From assembly GCA_020631395.1 (NCBI GenBank), contig JAHDHI010000004.1, positions 34,085-98,084 on the forward strand: DNA of 64,000 nt, in the 5' to 3' direction. The notes beneath the pieces were generated by a model that was not told the DNA's origin, made no database searches, and saw only the letters and a list, made by a program, of their open reading frames with translations. A program made the position numbers and the translations under genes. This DNA comes from Bizionia sp. (GTDB lineage: Bacteria > Bacteroidota > Bacteroidia > Flavobacteriales > Flavobacteriaceae). This document shows, in pieces, positions 31,782-40,750 of the stretch (position 1 is its first letter; the number at the start of each line of letters is the position of its first letter).

Positions 31782-34010
31782 ATGAAGAAAATTTGGATTG
31801 GATTTTCAAGCGTAGTCATATTATCCTTCATAGCATTAATATGGGTAGGTACAGAAATTTATCAGACACAGCCACCTATCCCAGATAAGGTAGTTGTAAA
31901 AGAAACTCAAGAAGTCGTTTTCACCAAAGAGGACATACAAACAGGACAAAATGTATGGGAATCCATTGGTGGCATGGAAGTCGGGTCCATTTGGGGGCAT
32001 GGAAGTTATGTAGCTCCAGATTGGACTGCAGATTGGATTCACAAGGAAGCCACATTCATGTTAAACAATTGGGCGAAGCAAGATTTCAATAAAACATATG
32101 ATACTTTGGGATCAGAACAAAAAGCGGCTTTGAAGGCAAGGTTGATAACGCATGTTAAAGTCAATACTTACTCTGAAGCCAATCGTGAAATAAGTATCTC
32201 TTCAGCAAGGTATGAAGCAATTAAAAACAATTCGAAGCATTATGCCAGTATTTTTTCTAATGGACACGAACAATATGTCATTCAAGAAGGCGCATTGGTG
32301 GATCCAGAAAAACTTTCACAATTAAATGCCTTTTTGTTCTGGACGTCTTGGGCAGCTAGCACAAACAGACCAAATCAAGATTACACCTATACTTCCAATT
32401 GGCCGCATGAGCCTTTGATAGGTAATACGATTACTCCAGATTCTCAAATATGGTCTGGGTTTTCGATTGTATTGTTGCTATTGTTTATAGGGATATTGTC
32501 TTATTACTATATAAGAAATCACGAAAAAGGGGATGCTGTAGTTCATCCAGAAAAAGACCCAATAGATAGCATTACATTAACGGGATCGCAAAAAGCAGTG
32601 CTTAAATATTTCGTTGTGATATCTTTATTGATAGGGTTACAAATCATACTAGGTATTTTAACAGTGCATTATACAGTGGAAGGACAGGCCTTTTTTGGGT
32701 TCGATTTAGCCAAAATATTGCCGTATTCCATAACTAGAACTTGGCATACTCAATTGGCAGTTTTTTGGATTGCAGCAACATGGTTGGCCACAGGTTTGTT
32801 CTTGGCTCCTATGATTAGTGGCAAGGAAATGAAACATCAAGTTTTTGGAATAAATTTCCTGTTTATCGCATTGCTTGTCATAGTATTGGGGTCATTGCTG
32901 GGAGAATGGTTGGGAGTGCATCAGTTTTTGGATTTGACAACCAATTTCTTTTTTGGACATCAAGGTTATGAGTATATGGATCTCGGTAGATTTTGGCAAT
33001 TGTTACTAGCAGTAGGACTTGTGTTGTGGGTTGTAATGGTAGGGAGGCACATTCTTTATGGGATTAGAAAAAACGACGATGCGAAACATTTGCTAATTAT
33101 TCTTTTAATATCGGTAATTGCCATAGGCATGTTCTTCTTTTCTGGATTGATGTATGGTGAGAATAGTAGTTTGCCAGTCATTAATTATTGGAGATGGTGG
33201 TTGGTACATTTATGGGTTGAAGGTTTTTTTGAGGTGTTTGCCACAGTTATCATAGCCTTTATATTTTTAAGAATGAAAATCATATCAGCCAAAACTGCCG
33301 GTAAAGCATCTATAGCATCAGCAACCATATTCCTCGCTGGTGGAATTATAGGGACTTTACATCATTTATATTATTCGGGGACTCCAGTACAAGCCATTGC
33401 TTTGGGAGCTACTTTTAGTGCTTTGGAAGTTGTGCCTCTTACTTTAATGGGGTTTGAAATTAGAGAAAACTGGAATTTGCTTAAATCCAACGAATGGATG
33501 CAAAAGTACAAATGGCCCATATTCTTTTTTATTGCTGTTGCTTTTTGGAATATGATTGGGGCTGGGGTGTTTGGATTTTTGATCAACCCTCCAATTGCAT
33601 TGTATTACATCCAAGGTTTGAATACGACAGCTGTACATGCTCATACTGCTTTATTCGGTGTTTACGGTATGTTGGGAATGGGGTTCATTACAATATGTTT
33701 GCGTTTTTATTCGGATAGGGCGTGGGATTCCAAAAAATTGAAAAGAGCTTTTTGGCTATTGAACATAGGCTTGGTTGCCATGGTAGTTTTGAGTTTGTTG
33801 CCAGTTGGTATTATACAAGCCTACACATCCATAACCAAAGGGTATTCTTTTGCAAGGGATGCTGAGTTGTTGTATTCTCCTACCGTTCAGACATTGAAAT
33901 GGTTGAGAATGATTGGAGATGTCATATTCTCTGCTGGAATATTTTATTTCTGTTGGTTTACCATACAAGAAACAATGTATTGTATTAAAAAGAAAAGTCA
34001 AATGCCATAA
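31782..34010 (+). CDS. norB: quinol-dependent nitric oxide reductase (qNor)
   Basis: A 742-residue single-subunit NO reductase. It has an N-terminal membrane helix, then a periplasmic cytochrome-c-like domain without heme-binding CxxCH (about 30-215), typical of the quinol type. A heme-copper oxidase-like bundle of 12 helices follows, with histidine motifs TRTWHTQLAVFW, WWLVHLWVEG, TLHHLYYSG and VHAHTALFGVYG. It reduces NO to N2O with electrons from the quinol pool. No nitrite reductase or N2O reductase is seen here, so it probably serves NO detoxification rather than respiration. Confidence 0.95.
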   Translation: MKKIWIGFSSVVILSFIALIWVGTEIYQTQPPIPDKVVVKETQEVVFTKEDIQTGQNVWESIGGMEVGSIWGHGSYVAPDWTADWIHKEATFMLNNWAKQDFNKTYDTLGSEQKAALKARLITHVKVNTYSEANREISISSARYEAIKNNSKHYASIFSNGHEQYVIQEGALVDPEKLSQLNAFLFWTSWAASTNRPNQDYTYTSNWPHEPLIGNTITPDSQIWSGFSIVLLLLFIGILSYYYIRNHEKGDAVVHPEKDPIDSITLTGSQKAVLKYFVVISLLIGLQIILGILTVHYTVEGQAFFGFDLAKILPYSITRTWHTQLAVFWIAATWLATGLFLAPMISGKEMKHQVFGINFLFIALLVIVLGSLLGEWLGVHQFLDLTTNFFFGHQGYEYMDLGRFWQLLLAVGLVLWVVMVGRHILYGIRKNDDAKHLLIILLISVIAIGMFFFSGLMYGENSSLPVINYWRWWLVHLWVEGFFEVFATVIIAFIFLRMKIISAKTAGKASIASATIFLAGGIIGTLHHLYYSGTPVQAIALGATFSALEVVPLTLMGFEIRENWNLLKSNEWMQKYKWPIFFFIAVAFWNMIGAGVFGFLINPPIALYYIQGLNTTAVHAHTALFGVYGMLGMGFITICLRFYSDRAWDSKKLKRAFWLLNIGLVAMVVLSLLPVGIIQAYTSITKGYSFARDAELLYSPTVQTLKWLRMIGDVIFSAGIFYFCWFTIQETMYCIKKKSQMP

Positions 34011-34029
34011 AAAGAATACAATACAAATA

Positions 34030-34070
34030 AAAAAACCAGAACGATAAAAAACTTTGTCGTTCTGGTTTAA
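34030..34070 (+). terminator. terminator of the NO operon
   Basis: Stem AAACCAGAACGA / TCGTTCTGGTTT (12 bp, perfect) about 20 bp after the norB stop codon. The T-run is short on the plus strand; an A-run on the other side would make it work in both directions. Confidence 0.85.
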
Positions 34071-34192
34071 ATATTATTCTATAATGGGTATCTATTATTT
34101 AAGACAAGACAAAAGTTTAAGAGGTAATGTTACTTTGAGAAACAAAACTTTCCTCTTGAGGAATGCATTTTTACTATTGCAAAAACATGTAT

Positions 34193-34714
34193 TTACTGTG
34201 CTAAGACTTTAAGAATTTCTTCATTGCCTTGCATTTTCGCATGATCAAAAGCTGTATTTCCCCTATTGTCCTTAATATTGACGTCGGCTCCATTTTCAAT
34301 CAATTCTTTGACAATGGAGGTGTGTCCGAAAGTCGCCGCAAAAGTCAATGCCGTAGCATCGTTGTAATTTTTAATGTTCACTTTTGCCTTATGGGCAATC
34401 AATAATTTAACAATATCCAAGTACCCCTTGAAAGAAGCTCCCATTAGCGCCGTATTTCCCGAATTATCCTGCATGTCTACATTTGCATTATGCTCTAATA
34501 AAAACAGTGCTGTTTTTTCGTGATTGTTGTAAATGGCTAGCATTAATAGACTAAATCCTTTTTGATTGGTTGTATCTATGATTTTCGAATTTGCATTATA
34601 GAGTGTCTCGATTGCATTTGTATTTCCTAACCTAGCATATTCAAACACTTCATCTTGACCATAAAAAAGAGTACTGGATAAAATAGCATAAAATAACAAT
34701 GTTGTTCTTTTCAT
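34193..34714 (-). CDS. exported ankyrin-repeat protein
   Basis: The start at 34714 gives a signal peptide (MKRTTLLFYAILSSTLFYGQ); the frame is open further up but without a better start. The 173-residue product carries four to five ankyrin repeats (GFSLLMLAIYNNHEKTALFL; GNTALMGASFKGYLDIVKLL; ATALTFAATFGHTSIVKEL; GNTAFDHAKMQGNEEILKVL). It lies 101 bp downstream of the catalase gene. In Pseudomonas an ankyrin protein (AnkB) is needed for full activity of a periplasmic catalase, so a similar helper role is likely. Confidence 0.85.
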   Translation of the reverse strand: MKRTTLLFYAILSSTLFYGQDEVFEYARLGNTNAIETLYNANSKIIDTTNQKGFSLLMLAIYNNHEKTALFLLEHNANVDMQDNSGNTALMGASFKGYLDIVKLLIAHKAKVNIKNYNDATALTFAATFGHTSIVKELIENGADVNIKDNRGNTAFDHAKMQGNEEILKVLAQ

Positions 34715-34815
34715 TTTTTTTTTGATTAGAAAGATTGTCAAACTCAGGTTTCTGAGTTGAATTGATATGAACTTAGATATCAATTTCTACAATAATTTAA
34801 GACTTGATCTTTTAA

Positions 34816-36324
34816 TTAATTCATAAAGTCCTTTTGAGAAAATTTTAACGCTTTAGCTACTCTCATCCCATAATCTCTATCTGCTCTATAGAAATAGGTT
34901 ATCATCGTTTTTTGTATTTTTCTATCTGTAACCTTCCCCAAATCTCCTACCAAATTTGTAATCAAGTGAGTCTTGCCTTTTTCAGATAAGCTTCTGTAAA
35001 AATCTCCCGCCTGTTCAAAATCATTGGTCTTAGAGATTTTTTTCTGTGTTATCATCACATTTTTCAATTGCTTTTCTGAAGACTTGTACTTCTCATTTTC
35101 TGCTACATCTACCTTGCTACTTGGTTGGAAGTTTATGTCTGGATTAGAAAATTTTGAATTGTCGTTGCTTGAATAACTGTCAGAATTATAGTTGACAACT
35201 TTTTCCTTTGGACGATTTACTTTAATCTGTTGGTTGTTTGGCCCCAATCTATGGCGTTGCGTATCAAAATAAGAAAACAAACGACCTTGTAACAATTTGT
35301 CCTCAGAAGGCTCTATGCCAGGAACCAAATTACCTGGGGACATTGCTATAGACTCAACTTCCTGAAAATAATTGATGGGATTCCTGTTTAAGGTCATGGT
35401 TCCAATCTTGATTTTTTCAATTTTATCGGCTGGCCAATCTTTGGTGGCATCCAAAGGCCAAAAGTCAAAACCATGCATGTCTTGTGGTTTGATTAGCTGA
35501 ACGTATAAATCCCATTGTGGATAATTCTTATTGGCAATGTCTTCTCTTAAACTAACCGTCGCATGTTGCCAATCCATTGCTTGTTGTTTTGCTGCTTGTT
35601 CAATGTCCAAGCTTATCTCACCTTGCTTGCTTACCCAAGAATACTTTACGTAAGTAACCTCCCCATCTTTGTTTATCCATTTAAACCCGTGCACGCTGCT
35701 TCCATTCATATACTGATATCCTTTGGGAATTCCTAAATCCGTATACAATCGAGTTACCATATGTGTCGTCTCTGGTACGTTGCTAAAGAAATCAAAAAAC
35801 CGATTTGGGTCTTGTTTATTGGTTACTGGAGACGGTTTCAATGAATGTACCAAATCAGGAAATTTAATGGCATCTCTAATGAAGAATACTGGCAAGTTGT
35901 TGCCTACTATGTCATAATTACCATTGTCTGTATAGAATTTAACTGCGAAACCTCTTGGATCCCTTGCTGTTTCAGGAGATCCCTTCCCATGGATAACGGT
36001 AGAAAAGCGTACTGCCAAATCAGTCTTTGTCGAATTGCCTTGAAACAAGCTTGCCTTCGTAAATTTGGACATGTCTTTGGTGCTTTCGAAATATCCGAAT
36101 GCTCCTGCACCTCTAGCATGAACAACACGTTCTGGAATACGTTCTCGATCAAAGGCTGCAAGTTTCTCTATGAGATGAACATCCTCTAGAAGTACAGGCC
36201 CATATTCTCCTGCTGTCTTGGAATTTTGATTGTCTCCAACTGGAGCTCCACCATTGGTTGTCATTACCTGTCCATTAATCATGGAACAGCTAAAAATTGC
36301 GATAATAATTGATAGTTTCTTCAT
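34816..36324 (-). CDS. katA: exported heme catalase
   Basis: A 502-residue clade-3-sized small-subunit catalase with the active-site His region (RVVHARGAGAFGYFE) and the proximal heme Tyr (LFSYFDTQRHRLG). A signal peptide (MKKLSIIIAIFSCSMINGQ) precedes the mature protein, so this is a periplasmic enzyme that degrades incoming hydrogen peroxide. The divergent oxyR lies 105 bp upstream and is its likely regulator. Confidence 0.95.
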   Translation of the reverse strand: MKKLSIIIAIFSCSMINGQVMTTNGGAPVGDNQNSKTAGEYGPVLLEDVHLIEKLAAFDRERIPERVVHARGAGAFGYFESTKDMSKFTKASLFQGNSTKTDLAVRFSTVIHGKGSPETARDPRGFAVKFYTDNGNYDIVGNNLPVFFIRDAIKFPDLVHSLKPSPVTNKQDPNRFFDFFSNVPETTHMVTRLYTDLGIPKGYQYMNGSSVHGFKWINKDGEVTYVKYSWVSKQGEISLDIEQAAKQQAMDWQHATVSLREDIANKNYPQWDLYVQLIKPQDMHGFDFWPLDATKDWPADKIEKIKIGTMTLNRNPINYFQEVESIAMSPGNLVPGIEPSEDKLLQGRLFSYFDTQRHRLGPNNQQIKVNRPKEKVVNYNSDSYSSNDNSKFSNPDINFQPSSKVDVAENEKYKSSEKQLKNVMITQKKISKTNDFEQAGDFYRSLSEKGKTHLITNLVGDLGKVTDRKIQKTMITYFYRADRDYGMRVAKALKFSQKDFMN

Positions 36325-36429
36325 CTCTTTTATAAAATTAATAGTTTCTATATCTAAAGGTAGAGTATATAATCGTATTTATATTATTAATAATTTAAAT
36401 TGCTATATTTATAAAAACAATAATACTGT

Positions 36430-37359
36430 ATGACCATACAACAGCTTAAATACATTGTTGCCCTAGACAATCATAGACATTATGTAAAGGCGGCAAATGC
36501 ATGTTTCATAACACAGCCCACATTGACGTTGCAGGTAAAAAAACTGGAAGGGGAAATCGGCACTACGATCTTTAATCGTGACAAAGCGCCTCTTATTCCC
36601 ACTCCAGCAGGAGAAGTCTTAATTGCAAAGGCTAAATCCATTTTGCGAGAAGTAAGCGAGTTCAATGAATTTGCATATGGTCATAAGGCAGATTTAACAG
36701 GGGAATACACCATAGGCATCATTCCGACAATAGCTCCTTATCTCTTACCTCTTTTTCTTGAAGATTTTATAAAAAGTCATCCTCATATAAAGCTTGTAAT
36801 CAAGGAAATGCAAACGGAACATATTGTTAAATCACTTCACGACGGTACCTTGGACATAAGTATCTTGTCTACACCCTTGGAGGATTCTAGGTTGCGAGAA
36901 ATCAATCTTTACCAAGAGCCTTTTCTCGTGTATTGCAAAGACCCGGAATTATTCAATAATTCTAATGAAATACATCAAGAAGACTTAACTCCAGAAAACC
37001 TTTTGCTATTGGAGGAAGGCCATTGCTTTAGAAATCAGGTTTTAAATATTTGCAAGGAAAATAAAGCGGAGGGCAATCATAGTTTCATTTTTGAAAGCGG
37101 ATCCATACAAACCATAAAAGGTCTGGTCAAGGCTGGATTGGGGTATAGTTTGGTTCCTCAACTTTCAATTCAAGAACCCCTTGAAAATAAACATGTTAAA
37201 AAGTTTAAAAAACCAATACCCACGCGGGAGGTAAGCATTGTGGTCAATAAAAATTTTTCCAAGGAGAAACTATTGGAAAACCTACTGCTATCCATAAAAA
37301 AGAACATTCCTGAGGACTTGGAGCGTTTGGACAACTACATTAAGGTAAGATGGAGATAA
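36430..37359 (+). CDS. oxyR: OxyR-type peroxide sensor, LysR family
   Basis: A 309-residue LysR regulator with an N-terminal helix-turn-helix (YVKAANACFITQPTLTLQVK). It has two cysteines at 199 and 208 in GHCFRNQVLNIC, the same spacing and numbering as the redox pair of E. coli OxyR. It is divergent from the catalase gene with a 105-bp shared regulatory region. Oxidation by peroxide should switch on catalase transcription. Confidence 0.95.
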   Translation: MTIQQLKYIVALDNHRHYVKAANACFITQPTLTLQVKKLEGEIGTTIFNRDKAPLIPTPAGEVLIAKAKSILREVSEFNEFAYGHKADLTGEYTIGIIPTIAPYLLPLFLEDFIKSHPHIKLVIKEMQTEHIVKSLHDGTLDISILSTPLEDSRLREINLYQEPFLVYCKDPELFNNSNEIHQEDLTPENLLLLEEGHCFRNQVLNICKENKAEGNHSFIFESGSIQTIKGLVKAGLGYSLVPQLSIQEPLENKHVKKFKKPIPTREVSIVVNKNFSKEKLLENLLLSIKKNIPEDLERLDNYIKVRWR

Positions 37360-37432
37360 CGTCATTTATGGATATGGGAAAAGAAGCATTCCAACAGGCG
37401 GTATTAGAGTGAAGGTTTCTTTATTGGTGTAC

Positions 37433-37470
37433 AAAAAAAACCACTAGCTCCATATTGGAGTAGTGGTTTT
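37433..37470. terminator. bidirectional terminator, first copy
   Basis: Hairpin AAAACCACTAGCTCCA / TGGAGTAGTGGTTTT with one bulge, flanked by A- and T-runs, between the convergent oxyR and the secreted-protein gene at 37508. An almost identical hairpin lies at 39599-39640. Confidence 0.85.
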
Positions 37471-37507
37471 GTCTTTTACTTAACTATAAGAACCATTGTG
37501 TTGCATT

Positions 37508-38035
37508 TTATTCGTTTGTAAAAAAAAGGCCCCTTCCTGTATTAACATAAGACAAGTCTTTTACTGTTCCATTGTAAAATGCTTGCCAAATCATATACTC
37601 TTTGTCTTTGATGTTATTTTTATTCAATAAATCTTTTGGAATTTTTGTAATTATAAAAATTCGAAGCTTATTATTTTTTATTGTCAGACTAAGTTCATTA
37701 TGGGTCTTGCAGGCAGGGGTGCTTTTGTAGTGTTCTTCTGGGATAATATAATTAAGAGAGTCAATATTTATAAATTTTCCTAAACTGTAAAGGTTTCGTT
37801 CTTCTCCAATTGGGTCATATATTCTAAAAGAATAATTATCATGAGAAAAACGTTTGTCACTACTTTTAATACTAAAGCGAGCCACATACTCTCCTTTACC
37901 TCCTACAAAATTGGAATTATCTACATATATGTATAAGTCATTATACTTCATTTTTTCTCTACTTACCTCTTGAGTATAAGCTTTGGAAAATAAAAAAATA
38001 AAGAGAAGTAAAAATATAGTTTTAATATTAATCAT
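37508..38035 (-). CDS. small secreted protein, first paralogue
   Basis: A 175-residue exported protein (signal MINIKTIFLLLFIFLFSKAYTQ cut near residue 22). It shares the pattern YNDLYIYVDNSNFVG ... FSIKSSDKRFSHDNYSFRI and a conserved INIDSLNYI ... THNELSL block with the gene at 38135-38626. No known family is recognised. It is more AT-rich than its housekeeping neighbours, which may mean transfer. Confidence 0.65.
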   Translation of the reverse strand: MINIKTIFLLLFIFLFSKAYTQEVSREKMKYNDLYIYVDNSNFVGGKGEYVARFSIKSSDKRFSHDNYSFRIYDPIGEERNLYSLGKFINIDSLNYIIPEEHYKSTPACKTHNELSLTIKNNKLRIFIITKIPKDLLNKNNIKDKEYMIWQAFYNGTVKDLSYVNTGRGLFFTNE

Positions 38036-38134
38036 TTTACTATTAATTACAGTTATGAGTGTATTTAGTATTCGAAACTCCTTACTATTGTATACTTTTT
38101 TGTTTAGTTCTGCAGGAATAGACTTTTCATTTCA

Positions 38135-38626
38135 TTAATCCTCCAATAAAATTTTTCCTGTCATATTGGTATGAACAATGTTTTTCAATGTGCCAGCATA
38201 TGTTGTATGCCATATGATATGCTTTTTGTCTTCTTTATTTCTTATTCTACTATGGGGAATATCTGTAATTATATATATCCGCTTATATAAACTCAATTCT
38301 GTATGCAAGTCACAATTGGTTTTGCCTTTGAAATGCACATAGGGATCTATATAATTTATCGAATCAATGTTAATAGGTTTCCCAAGATTGTATAAACTCT
38401 CATAATCTAGGGATCTAAAGTCTATTTTAAAATAATAATTGTCTGCTTGAAATCTTTCATCCGGACTATACAGGCTGAAATAAGCTTTATAGCCTAAGAC
38501 ATCTCCAATAAAGCGATCATTTTTTACGTAGATATAAATATCATCATAATTACTTTCCTCTTTACTTTGGGAATGTATAGGTGATGAAATTAGGGCTAAT
38601 AATATTATGTAAACTATTTTTTTCAT
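38135..38626 (-). CDS. small secreted protein, second paralogue
   Basis: A 163-residue exported protein (signal near SSPIHSQ). Blocks DDIYIYVKNDRFIG, ERFQADNYYFKIDF, INIDSINYIDPYVHFK and TELSLYKRIYIIT match the first paralogue position by position. The two share an ending that resembles I-x-Y-x-G-T and could be a short beta domain. Function is unknown; tandem small secreted paralogues are often immunity or modulator proteins. Confidence 0.65.
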   Translation of the reverse strand: MKKIVYIILLALISSPIHSQSKEESNYDDIYIYVKNDRFIGDVLGYKAYFSLYSPDERFQADNYYFKIDFRSLDYESLYNLGKPINIDSINYIDPYVHFKGKTNCDLHTELSLYKRIYIITDIPHSRIRNKEDKKHIIWHTTYAGTLKNIVHTNMTGKILLED

Positions 38627-38641
38627 AAATAAACAACTAAT

Positions 38642-39118
38642 CTACAATCGAGTAGGGATAACATTTTTTCGTGTCCCTTCATAAAACATAGGAATAATGT
38701 AGTACTTTGTTATATGATTGCCATTCGAATCTTTCTTCATTGTTTTCTTTTCTAAAAGAACGGTTTTTTTTAAACTCAATTCATTGTGAAGTTCCCAATT
38801 ACTACTATTTTCTAGGCTTTTTAAAGTTTTATGTTTTATTGAATCAATCATTACTTCTTTTCGTAACTCTTCTATCGTATAATATTCAAAATCACCATTT
38901 TTATTAAAGCCTTTGGCTTTAGAAAGGTTGAATTGATAATAATCTGTAATAAATCTAGTGTCTTTGCTTTTTATAGAAAAACCAAAGTTTAACGTGTTTT
39001 CGCAATTATTGTTTTTGAAACTCGGATTTTCAATTAAGATATATACGGTGTCATTGTTCTGTGATAATACTATTTGCGTTAAAACAAATAGTACTAGTGA
39101 TATAAGATTCTTTTTCAT
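38642..39118 (-). CDS. small secreted protein, third paralogue
   Basis: A 158-residue exported protein (signal near IVLSQ). It is more diverged than the other two but keeps VYILIENPSFKNNNCENTL, KDTRFITDYYQFNL, WELHNELSLKK and the end YIIPMFYEGTRKN. Its ATG lies 1 bp after the stop codon of the truncated frame at 39120-39314, so it was once the downstream partner of a larger gene. Confidence 0.65.
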   Translation of the reverse strand: MKKNLISLVLFVLTQIVLSQNNDTVYILIENPSFKNNNCENTLNFGFSIKSKDTRFITDYYQFNLSKAKGFNKNGDFEYYTIEELRKEVMIDSIKHKTLKSLENSSNWELHNELSLKKTVLLEKKTMKKDSNGNHITKYYIIPMFYEGTRKNVIPTRL

Positions 39119-39119
39119 T

Positions 39120-39314
39120 TTAATTACAAGTACTAATGAATTTTGTTCTAACTACAGTTTCAACATAGTTTTTTACAGCTAAAGCTGTTGGACTTTGTAT
39201 AGGTCCATTTTGAATTGTATTAATAAACTCTTGTGTTTCTTCCAAACCGATCCAACTAATATCATCTACAAGTTGTTGAGCTGTGTAGGGACGACCAATA
39301 ATAGAAGGACTGTA
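39120..39314 (-). pseudogene. C-terminal remnant of a larger protein
   Basis: An open frame of 64 codons without a start, bounded upstream by an in-frame TAA (39315-39317). Its translation, from YSPSIIGRPYTAQQLVDDIS through EETQEFINTIQNGP to VVRTKFISTCN, looks like normal protein. It ends 1 bp before the third small secreted gene. The rest of the original gene is missing from the window; further right the DNA is non-coding up to tsf. The family is not recognised. Confidence 0.55.
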
Positions 39315-39598
39315 TTAACAATGCGAATCTATACCATACCCAATGATTTTAAAAGCAACAATGAGTAAAATTGGCTTTTGATTGAGTAAATGGCTATTAC
39401 CTATTAGCTAAACCTGAATCGCTCAACAAAAGGAAGTCTTTAATCGTCTTCTCAAGAATATAGTGCAGAAGACCTTAAAGACCACAATTAATTAGTAGCG
39501 TTTTCAATTGAAGGAGGCATGTGTCAAGTAAATGCTATTGTGTTAAGATTGTAGAATTGTTATGATAATTATTGAATGAAATGTTTAAAGGAGATAAC
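39315..39598. other. degenerate spacer
   Basis: About 280 bp between the remnant gene and the tsf terminator. I see no coding frame. It may be decayed sequence of the lost gene. Confidence 0.35.
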
Positions 39599-39640
39599 AA
39601 AAAAAAACCACTAGCTCCAAAATGGAGTAGTGGCTTTATA
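39599..39640 (-). terminator. terminator after tsf, second copy of the hairpin
   Basis: CCACTAGCTCCA / TGGAGTAGTGG with a long T-run on the minus strand, about 50 bp after the tsf stop. It is almost the same hairpin as the one at 37433-37470, so the two flank the small secreted-protein cluster. Confidence 0.85.
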
Positions 39641-39689
39641 TTATATGATTGCTTGAGGTTTCTACGGAGGTAGAAACAACAATAACGAT

Positions 39690-40661
39690 CTATCCTAAAG
39701 ATACACGTTTAAAAGCAGTAACTGCTACGCTATTTGAAGCAACGTAATCTGCTACAGTTTGCTTTTCGTCTTTTATGAACTTTTGATCCAATAGACATTG
39801 TTCTTGATCTAGAGTAGTGTTGTCAGAGACGAAACGCTCCATTTTACCTGGCAAGATCTTGTCCCAAATTTGCTCTGGTTTCCCTTCAGCCTTCAATTGC
39901 GCTTTTGCATTTTCTTCAGCTTGTGCCAATACTTCTGGAGTCAATTGTGCCATAGAGATGTATTGAGGTACGTTTTTAAGCGTTTTACCCAAACGACCCA
40001 ACTCGATGTTGTCTTTTTCTATTACAGCGATTCTAGCTTCTGTTTCAGCAGCTACGTATGCAGGGTCGAAATCCTTGTAAGACAATGTCGTTGCTCCCAT
40101 TGAAGCTACTTGCATTGCTACGTCTTTGGATACTATGGCTGCGTTATCTACATTTTCAGATAGACCAACCAAAGCTCCAATCTTGTTGATGTGTACGTAG
40201 GTACCAACGTAAGCTGCTTCCAATTTCTCAAAGGCGTTGATTTCCAATTTCTCACCTACGACACCTGTTTGCTCTACCAATTTTTCTGCTACGGTCATAC
40301 CACCAAAATCCGCTGCCAAGAAATCTTCTTTGCTGTCGAAGTTAATGGCGATGTCCGCAAATTGGTTTGCCAATGCCAAAAAGCTTTCGTTTTTTCCAAC
40401 GAAATCTGTTTCACATCCTAAAACGATGGCAACACCAACAGTGTTGTCTGCGTTTACCTTCGAAACTGCTGCACCTTCGCTAGAATCACGATCGGCTCTT
40501 TTGGCAGCTACTTTTTGTCCCTTCTTACGAAGAACATCGATAGCTTTGTCAAAATCTCCTTCTGCTTCCACCAAAGCTTTTTTACAGTCCATCATTCCTG
40601 CGCCTGTAGCTTTTCTTAATTTGTTTACTTCTGCTGCTGTAATTTTTACTGTAGTACTCAT
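39690..40661 (-). CDS. tsf: translation elongation factor Ts
   Basis: A 323-residue EF-Ts with the N-terminal UBA-like domain (AAEVNKLRKATGAGMMDCKK) and core (VLGCETDFVGKNESF), ending in a C-terminal region rich in family motifs (LLDQKFIKDEKQTVADYV). It recycles EF-Tu. It follows rpsB by 89 bp in the usual order. Confidence 0.97.
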   Translation of the reverse strand: MSTTVKITAAEVNKLRKATGAGMMDCKKALVEAEGDFDKAIDVLRKKGQKVAAKRADRDSSEGAAVSKVNADNTVGVAIVLGCETDFVGKNESFLALANQFADIAINFDSKEDFLAADFGGMTVAEKLVEQTGVVGEKLEINAFEKLEAAYVGTYVHINKIGALVGLSENVDNAAIVSKDVAMQVASMGATTLSYKDFDPAYVAAETEARIAVIEKDNIELGRLGKTLKNVPQYISMAQLTPEVLAQAEENAKAQLKAEGKPEQIWDKILPGKMERFVSDNTTLDQEQCLLDQKFIKDEKQTVADYVASNSVAVTAFKRVSLG

Positions 40662-40750
40662 AGTAAGTATAATTTGAAAAAGTCGTTCAATTTATTTTCA
40701 ATGTCTGAAAAAGAATTAAACGACTCTTAAAGTAAATGTTATTATATTGT

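Noticed and set aside
36325..36429. Exact OxyR binding site between katA and oxyR
   Set aside because: There are ATAG/CTAT-like fragments near 36340-36365 but not the full four-part arrangement, so I do not place a site.
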